From positions 46,673 through 110,672 of the forward strand of contig CAXRIN010000046.1 in the NCBI GenBank assembly GCA_964230605.1: a stretch of 64,000 nucleotides of DNA. Reading direction: 5' to 3'. The DNA comes from GCA-002722245 sp964230605 (lineage in GTDB: Bacteria; Bacteroidota; Bacteroidia; Flavobacteriales_C; GCA-002722245). The notes beneath the pieces are model-generated. The model was not told where the DNA came from. It saw only the letters and a list, made by a program, of their open reading frames with translations, and made no database searches. This document shows positions 17,324 to 26,659 of the stretch, piece by piece (within the stretch, counting starts at the first letter, position 1; each line of letters opens with the position of its first letter). Both the position numbers and the translations under genes were made by a program.

Positions 17324-18844
17324 ATGCTATTTAACTCTTTAAATTTTCTTGTGTTTTTCCCGGTGGTATTTTTGTTATACTGCTTGGTGAAACAAAAATA
17401 TCGTTCGATTTTACTACTTATCGCGAGTTATGGTTTTTACATGGCTTGGAATCCTGTTTTTATCTTTTTAATAGTATTCTCTACAATTGTTGATTATTTC
17501 ACAGGAATTAAAATTTCAAGAGCTGAGACTAACAATAAAAAGAGAGTTTTTTTGGCGGTCAGTTTGATCTCTAATTTAGGTTTATTATTCTATTTTAAGT
17601 ATTGGAATTTCTTTTTAGATAATGTATACGAAATTTTAAATTTTTTTGAGATTTCCCACACAAAAGATCATTGGGAAATTATGCTTCCAGTTGGAATTTC
17701 ATTTTATACGTTTCAGACCCTATCATATACAATTGATATTTACAAGGGGAATCTTAATCCTCAAAAACACTTTGGGAAATTTGCTTTATTTGTTTCCTTT
17801 TTTCCACAATTGGTGGCTGGTCCTATTGAGAGGGCAACAAACTTAATTCCTCAACTAGAAAAGCTAACAATCATAAAAAAGGCTGATGTTGAGTTAGCAG
17901 TTTTCCAAATTGTATGGGGATTCTTTTTAAAAATAGTTGTGGCTGATAACATAGGTATGTATGTTGATATTGCTTATGATAATTATGAGCATCTGTTTGG
18001 AGTGAAAATGTTATTACCTGTAATTCTATTTTCTTTTCAGATTTTCGCGGATTTTGCAGGTTATTCTTGTATCGCAATTGGAATTGCAATGTTTTTTGGG
18101 GTGAGATTAATGGATAATTTTAAATCTCCATATTTTTCCCGTTCAATTTCTGAGTTTTGGTCCAGGTGGCATATATCTTTAAGTACTTGGTTTAAAGATT
18201 ACTTATATATTCCATTGGGAGGGAATAAAAGAGGTTCTTATCGTACTTTGCTAAATCTATTTGTTGTATTTATTGTTAGTGGAGTATGGCACGGGAGCAA
18301 TTGGACTTTTGTAATATGGGGAGCAATTCATGGTGTTGTAATATGTCTCGAAAGGGTTTTGCCATTGAAAATAGATCCAAAAATTGATATTTTTCATAAG
18401 TTTTATAAATCTATTAAGACCATTTGGGTATTTGCTCTCGTAACCCTTTCATGGTTATTTTTTAGGGCTGACTCTGTCGAACAAGCTTTAGCAATATTCA
18501 TTAGTATTAAGAAAAATTTTGTTTTGACAATAAAGGACTTCGCCTGGATTGTTAAATCTAGTTTTACAACTGAAGATTATAGGGTTTTAAGTGTTTTCGA
18601 ATGGCTGGTTAAAGATTTTGAAAAAGGTGAAATAACCAATTCTAATTTTGTCTTATTCAGTATTACAATTGGCGTTTTTTTAACTAACATTATGGAATTT
18701 ATTAATAGAAACAAAGGGGCCGTTTATTTTGTAGAGAAAGTGGGGCGAATTAAAAAGGTTGCTTGGGTTTCTGTATTGATAATGGCTATTTTTTATTTAG
18801 GTCAGTATTCAGGGAATGATCAATTTATTTATTTTCAATTCTGA
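17324..18844 (+). CDS. MBOAT-family membrane O-acyltransferase (AlgI/DltB-like)
   Basis: A 506-residue polytopic protein with about ten membrane segments. It has the two MBOAT landmarks: SEFWSRWHISLSTWF (His283) and SGVWHGSNWTF with the catalytic His323. Such proteins pass acyl groups from the cytoplasm across the membrane for O-acylation of exported polysaccharides. The TGA stop overlaps the ATG of the following SGNH-like gene, reproducing the AlgI/AlgJ or DltB/DltD pairing. It starts 6 bp after the epimerase stop, so it is in the same operon. Confidence 0.9.
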   Translation: MLFNSLNFLVFFPVVFLLYCLVKQKYRSILLLIASYGFYMAWNPVFIFLIVFSTIVDYFTGIKISRAETNNKKRVFLAVSLISNLGLLFYFKYWNFFLDNVYEILNFFEISHTKDHWEIMLPVGISFYTFQTLSYTIDIYKGNLNPQKHFGKFALFVSFFPQLVAGPIERATNLIPQLEKLTIIKKADVELAVFQIVWGFFLKIVVADNIGMYVDIAYDNYEHLFGVKMLLPVILFSFQIFADFAGYSCIAIGIAMFFGVRLMDNFKSPYFSRSISEFWSRWHISLSTWFKDYLYIPLGGNKRGSYRTLLNLFVVFIVSGVWHGSNWTFVIWGAIHGVVICLERVLPLKIDPKIDIFHKFYKSIKTIWVFALVTLSWLFFRADSVEQALAIFISIKKNFVLTIKDFAWIVKSSFTTEDYRVLSVFEWLVKDFEKGEITNSNFVLFSITIGVFLTNIMEFINRNKGAVYFVEKVGRIKKVAWVSVLIMAIFYLGQYSGNDQFIYFQF

Positions 18845-19782
18845 TGAAAAAGATAATTGTCACATACCTCATACTTCCAATTGTTTCTCTATTGATTTTC
18901 TCTTTGGTGCTCACCAGGTTTGATTCTCCTTCTAATGACTTTCTAAAAGGGATTGAGTTAAAGGAGAAAATTGCAGAAAAAGCTATTGGGCCTAAGATTA
19001 TTTTAGCGGGTGGGTCCAACTTAGCTTTTGGAATTAAATCATCAATAATTAAAGAAACTACTAATAAAGAGGTTGTAAATCTTGGAATAATGGCTGGATT
19101 GGGGGTTTCTTTTATGTCCAATCAATTTATGGAATATGTTTCCCCAGGAGATTTAGTTGTTTTTGTCCCTGAATACACATTGTACTTTGCACCAAAGATT
19201 GAAGGTTTAAATCCTGTTATTTTAAGTGCGGTTTATTCCTACCCTCCATCTGCCAGACATGTTGATGATTTGAATTTCATTAAACATGAACACTTTAAAT
19301 TCCAATCTAGGTTTCAAAGATTGATACAGAGTTTTTCAACTGTTCCATCTAGTAAAATTTATAGATATGAGTCCTTCGATGAAAACGGGGAAGTTAAAAT
19401 AAATCATAAATCAAAAGTTTCTTTAGAGGATTTTAAAAATTATAATTTCCCAATTGATTCAAATAAAATTAATAATGAAAATTTTGAAGACTTTATTAAT
19501 TACATGAAAAAGGTTAAGTCTAGGGTTGAAAATAAGGGGGCATCTTTAGTACTTAGTTATCCTCCAGGAAAAAAGGATTTTAATTTTCAAAAATCTGTTT
19601 TATTACTTAAGGAAGTTTTAAACAATAATGGATTTGAGTATTTAGGTAAACCAAGTGAGTTTGCCTTTGGTCATGACATGTTTTTTGATGATATTCCCCA
19701 TTTAACTCAAAAGGGTGCAGAATTGAGAACTATAAAACTAGCCAATATTTTAAAAAAATATTTCAATGGAAAAGTTGATTAG
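18844..19782 (+). CDS. SGNH/GDSL-like membrane-anchored protein, partner of the MBOAT acyltransferase
   Basis: This 312-residue protein begins with a single uncleaved-looking hydrophobic segment (residues 4-24), followed by an extracytoplasmic domain. KIILAGGSNLAFG places a serine (Ser58) in the nucleophile position of SGNH hydrolases. Near the C-terminus DDIPHLTQKGAE supplies a matching Asp-x-x-His. Proteins of this sort (AlgJ, AlgX, DltD types) take the acyl group from the MBOAT protein and place it on the glycan in the periplasm. The direct overlap with the MBOAT gene supports this. Overall similarity to named members is low. Confidence 0.7.
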   Translation: MKKIIVTYLILPIVSLLIFSLVLTRFDSPSNDFLKGIELKEKIAEKAIGPKIILAGGSNLAFGIKSSIIKETTNKEVVNLGIMAGLGVSFMSNQFMEYVSPGDLVVFVPEYTLYFAPKIEGLNPVILSAVYSYPPSARHVDDLNFIKHEHFKFQSRFQRLIQSFSTVPSSKIYRYESFDENGEVKINHKSKVSLEDFKNYNFPIDSNKINNENFEDFINYMKKVKSRVENKGASLVLSYPPGKKDFNFQKSVLLLKEVLNNNGFEYLGKPSEFAFGHDMFFDDIPHLTQKGAELRTIKLANILKKYFNGKVD

Positions 19783-20809
19783 TCTAAATAGACATCAGAA
19801 TAATTTTGATCTGATTCGTTTTATCGCGGCAACCTTTGTCATTTTTAAGCATTCTAATGCAATTTTAGGAGTTGATGAGTATTGGTTTTTAGATTATAAT
19901 TTGCCGTTTTTAGGAGTTCCTATTTTTTTTACGATTAGTGGTTACTTAATATTAACTAGTGCTATTTATTCCAAGTCATCAATAAATTACTTTTGGAAGA
20001 GATCGTTACGGATTTTTCCAGGATTAATAATCGCTTTAATATTCACTGTATTAGTAATAGGCTTGTTAGATACAAAGTTAAATTGGTTAGATTACCTTGC
20101 TAATCCACAATCTTGGAAACATCTAATATCAGCATCATTATATAAACTAGAATTGAATTTACCTGGTGTTTTTGTAGATAATAAAGTAACAGAAGTAAAT
20201 GGATCCTTATGGACGTTAAAGTATGAATTTAGCTGCTATGTTATAATTTTTTTATTGTTTAAGGTTTTAAATAAAAAACTGTTAAAATATGGCGTTTTAT
20301 TTGTTTGGATAGCCTTATTAGGAGTTAGGTTTTATTTGGGAGATAAGATAAATTATTATAACTATTCATTTCCTTTATTGCTTAATCATAATTTCAAATT
20401 TGTTATTGAATGGGGAATTTACTTTTTCTCAGGAGGAGTGTTTTTTTATTTAAAAGATTTTTTAAACTTAAACTTTAAGTTGTTTGCATTAGCAACAATT
20501 ATATATCTCATTTTATATGTATTTCTTTTAGATTACGTTAAATATTACCAGTATTTCTATATTCCTTTAATGGTTTTTTATTTGGGGCTTTTAAAAGGAA
20601 AAACGAACTCTTTCGGGAAATATGGAGATTTCTCATATGGACTTTATATTTATGCTTTTCCAGTACAGCAGCTTTTATGTTCATTTTTTGACTCAAAAAT
20701 GGAAGGGGCAATTCTTAGTTTATTAACGCTGTTAATTGTTTTGCCTTTATCTTTTTTATCATGGAGGTTAATTGAAAAACCTGCTTTAGCTTTTAAAAAT
20801 AAACTATAA
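19766..20809 (+). CDS. Acyltransferase-3 family membrane protein (OafA-like)
   Basis: A 347-residue protein with about ten hydrophobic segments and the Acyl_transf_3 start NFDLIRFIAATFVIFKHS, where the late histidine is the conserved catalytic residue. The C-terminus has the usual SYGLYIYAFPVQQ segment and an RLIEKP ending. It acylates a sugar of a surface glycan at the inner membrane. It overlaps the SGNH gene by 17 bp and is the last gene of the rightward block; an IS element begins 38 bp downstream. It is one of three acyltransferase-3 proteins in the window. Confidence 0.87.
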   Translation: MEKLISLNRHQNNFDLIRFIAATFVIFKHSNAILGVDEYWFLDYNLPFLGVPIFFTISGYLILTSAIYSKSSINYFWKRSLRIFPGLIIALIFTVLVIGLLDTKLNWLDYLANPQSWKHLISASLYKLELNLPGVFVDNKVTEVNGSLWTLKYEFSCYVIIFLLFKVLNKKLLKYGVLFVWIALLGVRFYLGDKINYYNYSFPLLLNHNFKFVIEWGIYFFSGGVFFYLKDFLNLNFKLFALATIIYLILYVFLLDYVKYYQYFYIPLMVFYLGLLKGKTNSFGKYGDFSYGLYIYAFPVQQLLCSFFDSKMEGAILSLLTLLIVLPLSFLSWRLIEKPALAFKNKL

Positions 20810-20847
20810 GCTTTTTGTTATAAAAAGTGTAAGTCTTCAAACAAATT

Positions 20848-20877
20848 TGAACTTTTAGGTTAAAAAAATAAGATAGA
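20848..20877 (+). repeat. Left terminal inverted repeat of the IS3-family element
   Basis: It begins TGAACTTTT and ends TAAGATAGA, seven bases before the orfB stop. It matches the right end in inverted orientation over both blocks, with a variable, A-rich centre. Confidence 0.75.
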
Positions 20878-20884
20878 CTTTGTT

Positions 20885-21889
20885 CTAATTTAAAGCTAAT
20901 TTTCGATTCATTTTTCTCCTTGCTTCCAAGGTTTTGTATTTAGCTGATTTTCTTTTGTTTAAAATCTTCTTGTCGTTTCCATAAAAAACATCTGCTGGTG
21001 TTAAATTTCTAATGGATTCGTGGTATCGTTCATTGTTGTAATAATTCACAAACTCTTCCATTTTGGCTTCTAACTGACCGGGAGAAAAGTAATTATCGAG
21101 CTTTACTACATTTTTCATCGACCTGTGATAACGTTCTATTTTACCCTGTGTTTGCGGATGTAATGGTCGACCTCTAACATGTTTTATTTCCATTTCGGAT
21201 AAATACTTTTCAAGGTCTTTAGAGATGTAACAAGAACCGTTATCTGACAGTAATTTTGGACGATTTTCAGTAAGTCCAGTTTTAGCTAAAGCTTCATCGA
21301 TTGTGTCCTGAACATCGCCAGCCTTCATAGTTGAGCATAACTTCCAGTTCACGATATACCTGCTGTAATCATCTAAAATAGTTGACAAGTAATACCAGCC
21401 CCAACCAAAGATTTTGAAGTAGGTAAAATCGGTTTGCCACATTTGGTTTGGACCTGAAGTTTTATCATAAAACTGATCCGAAGCACTCATCACCATAAAG
21501 AAAGGTGTTGTGATTAAACCATTCTCTTTCAGGATTCTGTAAACGCTTGATTCACTGATGTAATAATTATACTTATCAGTAATATTCTAAGCCAGTTCCC
21601 GAGGAGATAACTCAGGGTTTTCTAGTGATATTTCAACTACTTTATCTCGATCAGCTTGAGCTATTTTATTCCAAGCTGGTTTCTTGTTGGATTTCTTTCG
21701 AGCAAGCCCTTCATAACCATTTTCGGAGTATGCTTTGTACCAGTTGTAGAACGTGGTTTTATTTACCTTCAGCTGCTTTAAAGTTCTGCTTACTCCTAAG
21801 TCTGAACCCTCTACCAATCGAATGATTTCCATTTTTTGTGATTGAGAATAATGCATATACTTCTTTCTTTTTAAGCATCCCCATTCCAC
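20885..21889 (-). pseudogene. IS3-family transposase OrfB with an in-frame amber codon
   Basis: The frame is a 334-codon IS3 OrfB that is broken once, by TAG at 21589-21587 (codon 101, following SPRELA). Reading continues in the same frame to 20885 without other damage. The N-terminal part has a helix-turn-helix region. The C-terminal part has the integrase triad: WQTDFTYF (Asp), LLSDNGSCY (Asp) and GKIERYHRS (Glu). A TGG-to-TAG or CAG-to-TAG change is the simplest origin. Entry to the frame is by -1 slippage from orfA at A_AAA_AAG near 21891-21897. Unless the amber is suppressed, no full integrase is made, so the element is probably immobile. Confidence 0.85.
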
Positions 21890-22218
21890 TTTTTTTTAAG
21901 TTGCCTTACTTCTAGAAACAACTCAGCTACCGTGGATTTTAAATCGTGATTCTCGTTCTTTAAGTCCTGAACTTCTGATGTGTTAGCCTCCCGAAGCGTA
22001 TCGCCCTTTAATCGAGCTTTACCTGCTTCCATAAAGTCTTTGGTCCACTTGTAGTAATTAGCCTGAGAGATGCCTTCTCTTCGGCATAGTTCGGCTACAG
22101 TTGTTTCTCCACGCATACCTTCAATGATGATGCGGATCTTTTCTTCTGAAGAATACGTTTTTCTTGTTTTTCGCTTCAACTCACTGATCAGTGAGTTTGT
22201 ACTTTGTTTTTTACTCAT
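21871..22218 (-). CDS. IS3-family transposase OrfA (helix-turn-helix protein)
   Basis: A 115-residue protein with an HTH_Tnp_1-like N-terminal region (TYSSEEKIRIIIEGMRGE, then CRREGISQANYYKW) and a C-terminal leucine-zipper-like heptad run ending in VRQLKKKWNGDA. It binds the IS ends. Near its end the codons CTT-AAA-AAA-AAG form the A_AAA_AAG slippery site, where a -1 shift would fuse it to OrfB. The gene is intact. Confidence 0.88.
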   Translation of the reverse strand: MSKKQSTNSLISELKRKTRKTYSSEEKIRIIIEGMRGETTVAELCRREGISQANYYKWTKDFMEAGKARLKGDTLREANTSEVQDLKNENHDLKSTVAELFLEVRQLKKKWNGDA

Positions 22219-22254
22219 AATAGAGATATTTAAGTGTTAAAATAATTAATAATC

Positions 22255-22285
22255 TCTATCTTAATTTCCTAAGTAAAAAAGTTCA
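22255..22285 (-). repeat. Right terminal inverted repeat of the IS3-family element
   Basis: On the minus strand it reads TGAACTTTT at the outside and TAAGATAGA inside, matching the left end. It lies 36 bp upstream of the orfA start. Confidence 0.75.
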
Positions 22286-22389
22286 CTTTATGCTGACGGT
22301 TTACAATAAAAAGCAAGATTACTTGATTCAAAGAAGTTAGAGAGATACTAATAATAATTAGTTCCTTCCTTACGGAGAATGTGAAATTA

Positions 22390-23955
22390 TCACAGTTTAT
22401 TAGTAGTTTTTTGTTTCGATAATAAGAAGCCTAATTTAAAGGGAATCCTTTTTATTACTAGACTTAATAATAATGTACTTATAAAAAAGAAACTATAATA
22501 TACAGATAGGTTGTATCTGTATTCTGCTGTTCTAAGAATAATAATATATAATCCAATGTGGTATAAAGTAGAGATAGTGAGGAAAAAGAACACCGAATTT
22601 TTCTTTTTAAATAAACTTCTAATGAGCTCAAAAAGGTAATAAACCGAACCTAATAATCCCAATATGATAATTATTTGATAAGTAAGAAAAGATATAATTT
22701 TAATACCAATTTGTGGTAATGTTGCATTCTCTAAAGAGAATGGAAGCTGGTAGGTTCCACTGTTAAATAGCCAAGCTTTAAAAGTTTTAATTCTACCGAT
22801 AATTTGATAATAAAACCAGTGATGTTGAGTTAAGTTTTTATAAAACTTATCAGTTATTTTTAAGGCTACTTCTAAGCTTTTTTTTCTTTCGGATAAATCA
22901 ATGTTTTTATTCCTTGCTATCTTAGAATTTCTTTGACATTCAACAAGTAATTCTGGCGTTAACCCTTTTTCATTGTCGTAAATTATTTCAGGAAATAAAG
23001 ATGATTGATTTTGTGGCTTAAAGCCTAATTCATGTTGGTAATCATCATCCATAAACCAATACATTTGCCCTTCTGGGTCCCACTTGTTTGATCTTCCTCC
23101 AAATCCTTTAATGAGTTTTTTTTGTTTTTCGAAAAGGGGAACAGTTGTAAAATTTGCTTCATGAATTACTCCAACTTTACCTGTTTTATGCTCACTGGAA
23201 CCTATTTGTTGAATTAAAATTATTTTGCCATCTGATGCAAAGTAATTTCTAGTAACCCATATGCTTTCAAAAACTGCACTGGTAAGTAAAAAAAATAAAA
23301 GCGCTTTAATCGCTGTTTTTCTTTCTTTGATAAATATCCATCCTGCAAAAAGAAATAGCAGAGGTAAAAAAACTATTCGGGCAAAAATGGCAAGAGCAAG
23401 AAATAGTCCTCCGAAAAAGATACTCTTAATATGTTTGTGTTCTATATATTCATAAATGTGAACTAATGTTAGAGAGAAAAATGAGAAAGAAAGGCTTTCT
23501 GCGAGTTCAGGATGATTATTCCATATCGAGATATAGTTATCTGCTAAAAAGAGTAGTATTCCTATATAAAAAAAGCTAGGTCCAAATTTTTTGCTGAGGG
23601 TTTTCAATAATTTAAAAATGGAATAAGACATAAAAATGGATAATCCAATCATGTAAAAATTTAGCGCCCATTGATAGCTAAAAAACAGTCTGAAAAATAA
23701 ATATCCAATTCCAACAATAGGAACTCTTGGGGCAACCATTTTTCCTTTAGCAAAGTACCAATCTCCGTTAGTATAAAAATTTTCAGCACATGTAATATAG
23801 CCTTCATCTCCCCATCCCTCTGATGGTAATTCAAAGAGTATTCCTTCTGAGAATTTTTCCGGGTTGTGAGAATAAGAAAAATATAAAAGTAATGAGACTT
23901 TTATTATAATAACTAGTGGAAGAATCCACCATTGTATTTTTAGATTTTTAAACAT
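22390..23955 (-). CDS. Polytopic membrane protein resembling GT-C (ArnT/GT39-type) glycosyltransferases
   Basis: I prefer the ATG at 23955 (521 residues, 8-bp overlap with the preceding acyltransferase stop) to the in-frame ATG at 24000, which would overlap by 53 bp. About ten membrane segments surround a first periplasmic loop with GWGDEGYITCAENFYTNG. An acidic pair after the first membrane helix is what GT39/ArnT-type lipid-phosphate-sugar transferases use. Such enzymes take a sugar from undecaprenyl phosphate on the periplasmic side. A pair of small EamA/SMR-like proteins in the same operon, like ArnE/ArnF, fits this reading. The call is family-level only. Confidence 0.6.
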   Translation of the reverse strand: MFKNLKIQWWILPLVIIIKVSLLLYFSYSHNPEKFSEGILFELPSEGWGDEGYITCAENFYTNGDWYFAKGKMVAPRVPIVGIGYLFFRLFFSYQWALNFYMIGLSIFMSYSIFKLLKTLSKKFGPSFFYIGILLFLADNYISIWNNHPELAESLSFSFFSLTLVHIYEYIEHKHIKSIFFGGLFLALAIFARIVFLPLLFLFAGWIFIKERKTAIKALLFFLLTSAVFESIWVTRNYFASDGKIILIQQIGSSEHKTGKVGVIHEANFTTVPLFEKQKKLIKGFGGRSNKWDPEGQMYWFMDDDYQHELGFKPQNQSSLFPEIIYDNEKGLTPELLVECQRNSKIARNKNIDLSERKKSLEVALKITDKFYKNLTQHHWFYYQIIGRIKTFKAWLFNSGTYQLPFSLENATLPQIGIKIISFLTYQIIIILGLLGSVYYLFELIRSLFKKKNSVFFFLTISTLYHIGLYIIILRTAEYRYNLSVYYSFFFISTLLLSLVIKRIPFKLGFLLSKQKTTNKL

Positions 23956-25030
23956 TTTTTGTACGGTTTCGCTGGAGGAAATACTTTTCGACTGTTTCAA
24001 ATGAAATAGATGATAATATTAAAGTTCCTGCTAATATTAAAAAGTACTGTAGTGGGATATTTTTAATGTTTAATCCATGAATAACTAAAACAATAATTAT
24101 AGAATGGTACATATACAAACCATATGATATTTTCCCTAAATATTTAAGCCATTGGAACTCTAGTTTGATAATATTGTTAGAGTTAAAAGCTAAGTTGAAA
24201 ATTAAGGGTCCTGTAAGTAATGCATAAATTTCATTGTTAACGAATGGAATTTCAATTCCAAAAGCAATTAACAGAAAAAGAGTTGTAAAAGTAGTTAATT
24301 CAATTATAGGGTGAATTAATTTTTTACCTAAGGAGTGATCCGTGAATTTTAGCCATGCAAATATTCCACCTATAGCAAAGCAATCCATATTAAGACCTGA
24401 TATAAAGCTGTAAAGGATATCAGATTTTAAAAATCCCATTTTCATAATTATATAAATCCCATATTTTACTCCAAAAAATATAATAGCTGCTAAAATTATA
24501 TTCCTACTGGTATTCTTTATTTTTTTAAAAATAAAGGGCCAAATAAGGTAAAATTGAGTTTCAACACCAATAGACCATAATTTTGAGGCATAAGGAAGTC
24601 CGTAATATAAAATGAGTGAAAGGTTAGGAAGAAAAAAAGTGAATAAACTAAGCTGTTTACCATATTCGTTAATTTGGTAATTGTTATAGTTAAAAATACT
24701 TAGGTATGGAAGTACAAAAAAGGAAAGGGTAATAATAATAAAATATAGAGGCCAAATTCGATTTATTCTTTTTTGAAAGAAACGCTTTAAGTTTATTCTT
24801 TCTTGTTTTTGTAGTTCAGCTAAGAGTAAGTAACTAATTAAAAAGCCACTTAAAACAAAAAAGATAACAACACCTGTTTTTCCACATCTTTTAAAAAATC
24901 CTAAATCATAGAAGTTATCAATCCCCATATTGTATTTAATGTTTTCTGTATGGTGGACTATAACTAGATATGCTGCAATAAACCTTAAGCCATCAAGATT
25001 AGGGAAGTGTAATTTTTGTTTCTGAGGCAT
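23948..25030 (-). CDS. Acyltransferase-3 family membrane protein
   Basis: A 360-residue inner-membrane protein with the family opening FPNLDGLRFIAAYLVIVHHT (the histidines are catalytic candidates), then VIFFVLSGFLISYLLL and an RIWPLYF basic turn. About ten hydrophobic segments follow, with SYGLYMYH near the end. It acylates a cell-surface sugar from an acyl-CoA donor. Its ATG directly abuts the stop of the aminotransferase gene. It may modify the sugar handled by that operon. Start and family are well supported; substrate is not known. Confidence 0.87.
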   Translation of the reverse strand: MPQKQKLHFPNLDGLRFIAAYLVIVHHTENIKYNMGIDNFYDLGFFKRCGKTGVVIFFVLSGFLISYLLLAELQKQERINLKRFFQKRINRIWPLYFIIITLSFFVLPYLSIFNYNNYQINEYGKQLSLFTFFLPNLSLILYYGLPYASKLWSIGVETQFYLIWPFIFKKIKNTSRNIILAAIIFFGVKYGIYIIMKMGFLKSDILYSFISGLNMDCFAIGGIFAWLKFTDHSLGKKLIHPIIELTTFTTLFLLIAFGIEIPFVNNEIYALLTGPLIFNLAFNSNNIIKLEFQWLKYLGKISYGLYMYHSIIIVLVIHGLNIKNIPLQYFLILAGTLILSSISFETVEKYFLQRNRTKNV

Positions 25031-26182
25031 TTATTTCTGTTCCGCTTTGTTGTTAAAGAAGTAGTTAACATTTGTTACAACATATTCTATTTCTTCCTGC
25101 GTCATAGATGGAAATAGTGGTAGTCTTACTAAACAATCAGAAAATTCATCTGCTATTTTTAATTCTTCTACTTCATTATTCATGGAAAAGAACTCGCTTT
25201 TATGTAAGGATAAATAGTGGAATACAGCTATAATAGATTTTTCTTTTAAAAATTGTAGTAATATGTCTCTTTGATGTATATCCTTACAACAAAAATAGAA
25301 AATATGGTAATTATTAGTAGAGTGTTCAGGGATTTCCATGAAATTCACTCCGGCCTTTTGCATTGCCTTTTTGTCAATGTTTTGGTCATAATATTCCCAT
25401 ATATTTTTTCTTTTTCCTAGAATGTCTTCAATATGGCGTAATTGTGCGTATAAAAATGCTGATGTTAATTCAGAAGGTAAAAAAGAACTTCCTATATCTA
25501 CCCATCCATATTTATTTACTTCTCCTCTGTAAAAAGCCGCTCTATTTGTCCCTTTTTCCCAAATAATTTCAGCTCTTTTCATCATTTCTTTATTATTAAT
25601 AACTAGTAGTCCTCCTTCTCCTGAGATGATGTTTTTCGTTTCGTGAAAGGAAAAAGTAGATAAGTCGCCAAAAGATCCAAGAGGTTTGTCTTTAAAATAA
25701 GTATTAATGGATTGAGCTGCGTCTTCAACCAAGTATATATTATTCTCTTTACAATAATCCGCTATTTTATCAATTTCATATCCTAGCCCGGCATAATGAA
25801 CGACAACAATAACTTTTGTTTTAGATGTTTTTAATCTTTTTATTTCTTTCAGTGAAATATTAGGGAATTGTTTGTCAGAGTCTGCAAAAACAATTTTTGC
25901 TCCTCTTAAAACAAAAGGATTAGCAGAACTAACAAATGTGAAAGATGGTATAATGATTTCATCGCCTGGACCAACATTAGTAAGGATACTAGCCATTTCC
26001 AGAGCATCGGTACAACTTGATGTTAAAAGACAATGTTTAAACCCGTACTTTGTTTTTAAAAAATTATGACATTCTTTGGTGAAAAAACCATTCCCTGAAA
26101 GCTGTTTTTTTACATTAACAGCTTCTTCTATAAATTTTGTTTCTTCTCCAGTTAAATAAGGTCTGTTAAATGCGACATGCAT
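25031..26182 (-). CDS. wecE: PLP-dependent dTDP-4-keto-6-deoxyhexose aminotransferase (WecE/RffA-like)
   Basis: A 383-residue DegT/DnrJ-family aminotransferase. The internal-aldimine lysine is Lys183 in SFHETKN, a signature seen in WecE/RffA, and Asp154 in VEDAAQ holds the pyridine nitrogen. The opening IAFNRP-type sequence (here VAFNRPYLTG) is also characteristic. WecE makes dTDP-4-amino-4,6-dideoxygalactose from the 4-keto sugar and glutamate. The dTDP-glucose synthesis genes (rmlA, rmlB) are not in the window. The amino sugar made here is a good acceptor for the acyl module at 11268-14154. C4 specificity is likely; the galacto versus gluco outcome is not certain. Confidence 0.83.
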   Translation of the reverse strand: MHVAFNRPYLTGEETKFIEEAVNVKKQLSGNGFFTKECHNFLKTKYGFKHCLLTSSCTDALEMASILTNVGPGDEIIIPSFTFVSSANPFVLRGAKIVFADSDKQFPNISLKEIKRLKTSKTKVIVVVHYAGLGYEIDKIADYCKENNIYLVEDAAQSINTYFKDKPLGSFGDLSTFSFHETKNIISGEGGLLVINNKEMMKRAEIIWEKGTNRAAFYRGEVNKYGWVDIGSSFLPSELTSAFLYAQLRHIEDILGKRKNIWEYYDQNIDKKAMQKAGVNFMEIPEHSTNNYHIFYFCCKDIHQRDILLQFLKEKSIIAVFHYLSLHKSEFFSMNNEVEELKIADEFSDCLVRLPLFPSMTQEEIEYVVTNVNYFFNNKAEQK

Positions 26183-26317
26183 ATTGAATGATATTAATGG
26201 CGAGTGAATTTAATTCCTTCAAGTTCAACACTAAATTAAAAACTAAAGTAAGGTTAATTTTTTACTATACATTACTAGTTTTAGATTATTTAGTGAAGTT
26301 TTTAGGCGTGAATTTAA

Positions 26318-26659
26318 CTATAAAGTCATTGTTATAATTCCAAGTATTATTAAAGTAAGCCCTATGAGTTGCTTCTTATTTAATTTCTCTTTCAAAAAGA
26401 AATAACTTCCTATAACTACAAAAAGATTACTAAGAGAGTTAAAAGAGAATGCTATTCCTAACGGTAGTTGAGTAAGAGCATATGTATATAGTAATATACC
26501 TATGATTGTTACTGTGATTACAAGTATAAAAGAAGGTTTTTTTAAGGTGTTAAATATTGCTTTTATTGAAGAGAAATCTAATTCTTGAGAAATACTCTTA
26601 AGTAAAATTTGACCAAAGGAAACTAATACAGACATTAATATAAGTGATATATATGCCAT
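26318..26659 (-). CDS. Small EamA/SMR-like four-helix membrane protein (second of a pair)
   Basis: A 113-residue protein that is almost entirely four transmembrane helices, with GIAFSFNSLSNLFVVIGSYFFL in the third/fourth helix region and the usual final short basic loop. It begins at the last base of its partner's stop (TAATG-type overlap), so the two are made together. Paired half-size proteins of this superfamily include ArnE/ArnF, which flip an aminosugar-phosphoundecaprenol, and SMR heterodimers. In this sugar operon flipping of a lipid-linked sugar is the best guess. 135 bp separate it from the aminotransferase gene downstream. Confidence 0.72.
   Translation of the reverse strand: MAYISLILMSVLVSFGQILLKSISQELDFSSIKAIFNTLKKPSFILVITVTIIGILLYTYALTQLPLGIAFSFNSLSNLFVVIGSYFFLKEKLNKKQLIGLTLIILGIITMTL

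Larger units (their letters stand above)
20848..22285 (-). mobile_element. IS3-family insertion sequence (about 1438 bp), transposase interrupted
   Basis: Two consecutive frames (orfA and orfB, -1 overlap) lie between imperfect inverted repeats. Each repeat has an outer TGAACTTTT and an inner TAAGATAGA; the left one is at 20848-20877 and the right one at 22255-22285, with one length difference. The A_AAA_AAG slippery heptamer and the DDE integrase domain place it in the IS3 family. Bases outside the ends (ATT on the left, CTT on the right) do not form a clear target duplication. It lies between two convergent polysaccharide operons. Confidence 0.88.

Noticed and set aside
20810..20847. CTTTTT/AAAAAG stem after the acyltransferase gene as a terminator
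   Set aside because: Six A-T dominated pairs in AT-rich DNA are not convincing.
23956..24000. Longer start for the GT-C-like gene at 24000
   Set aside because: It would overlap the acyltransferase gene by 53 bp; the ATG at 23955 gives a normal 8-bp overlap and the membrane helix follows directly.
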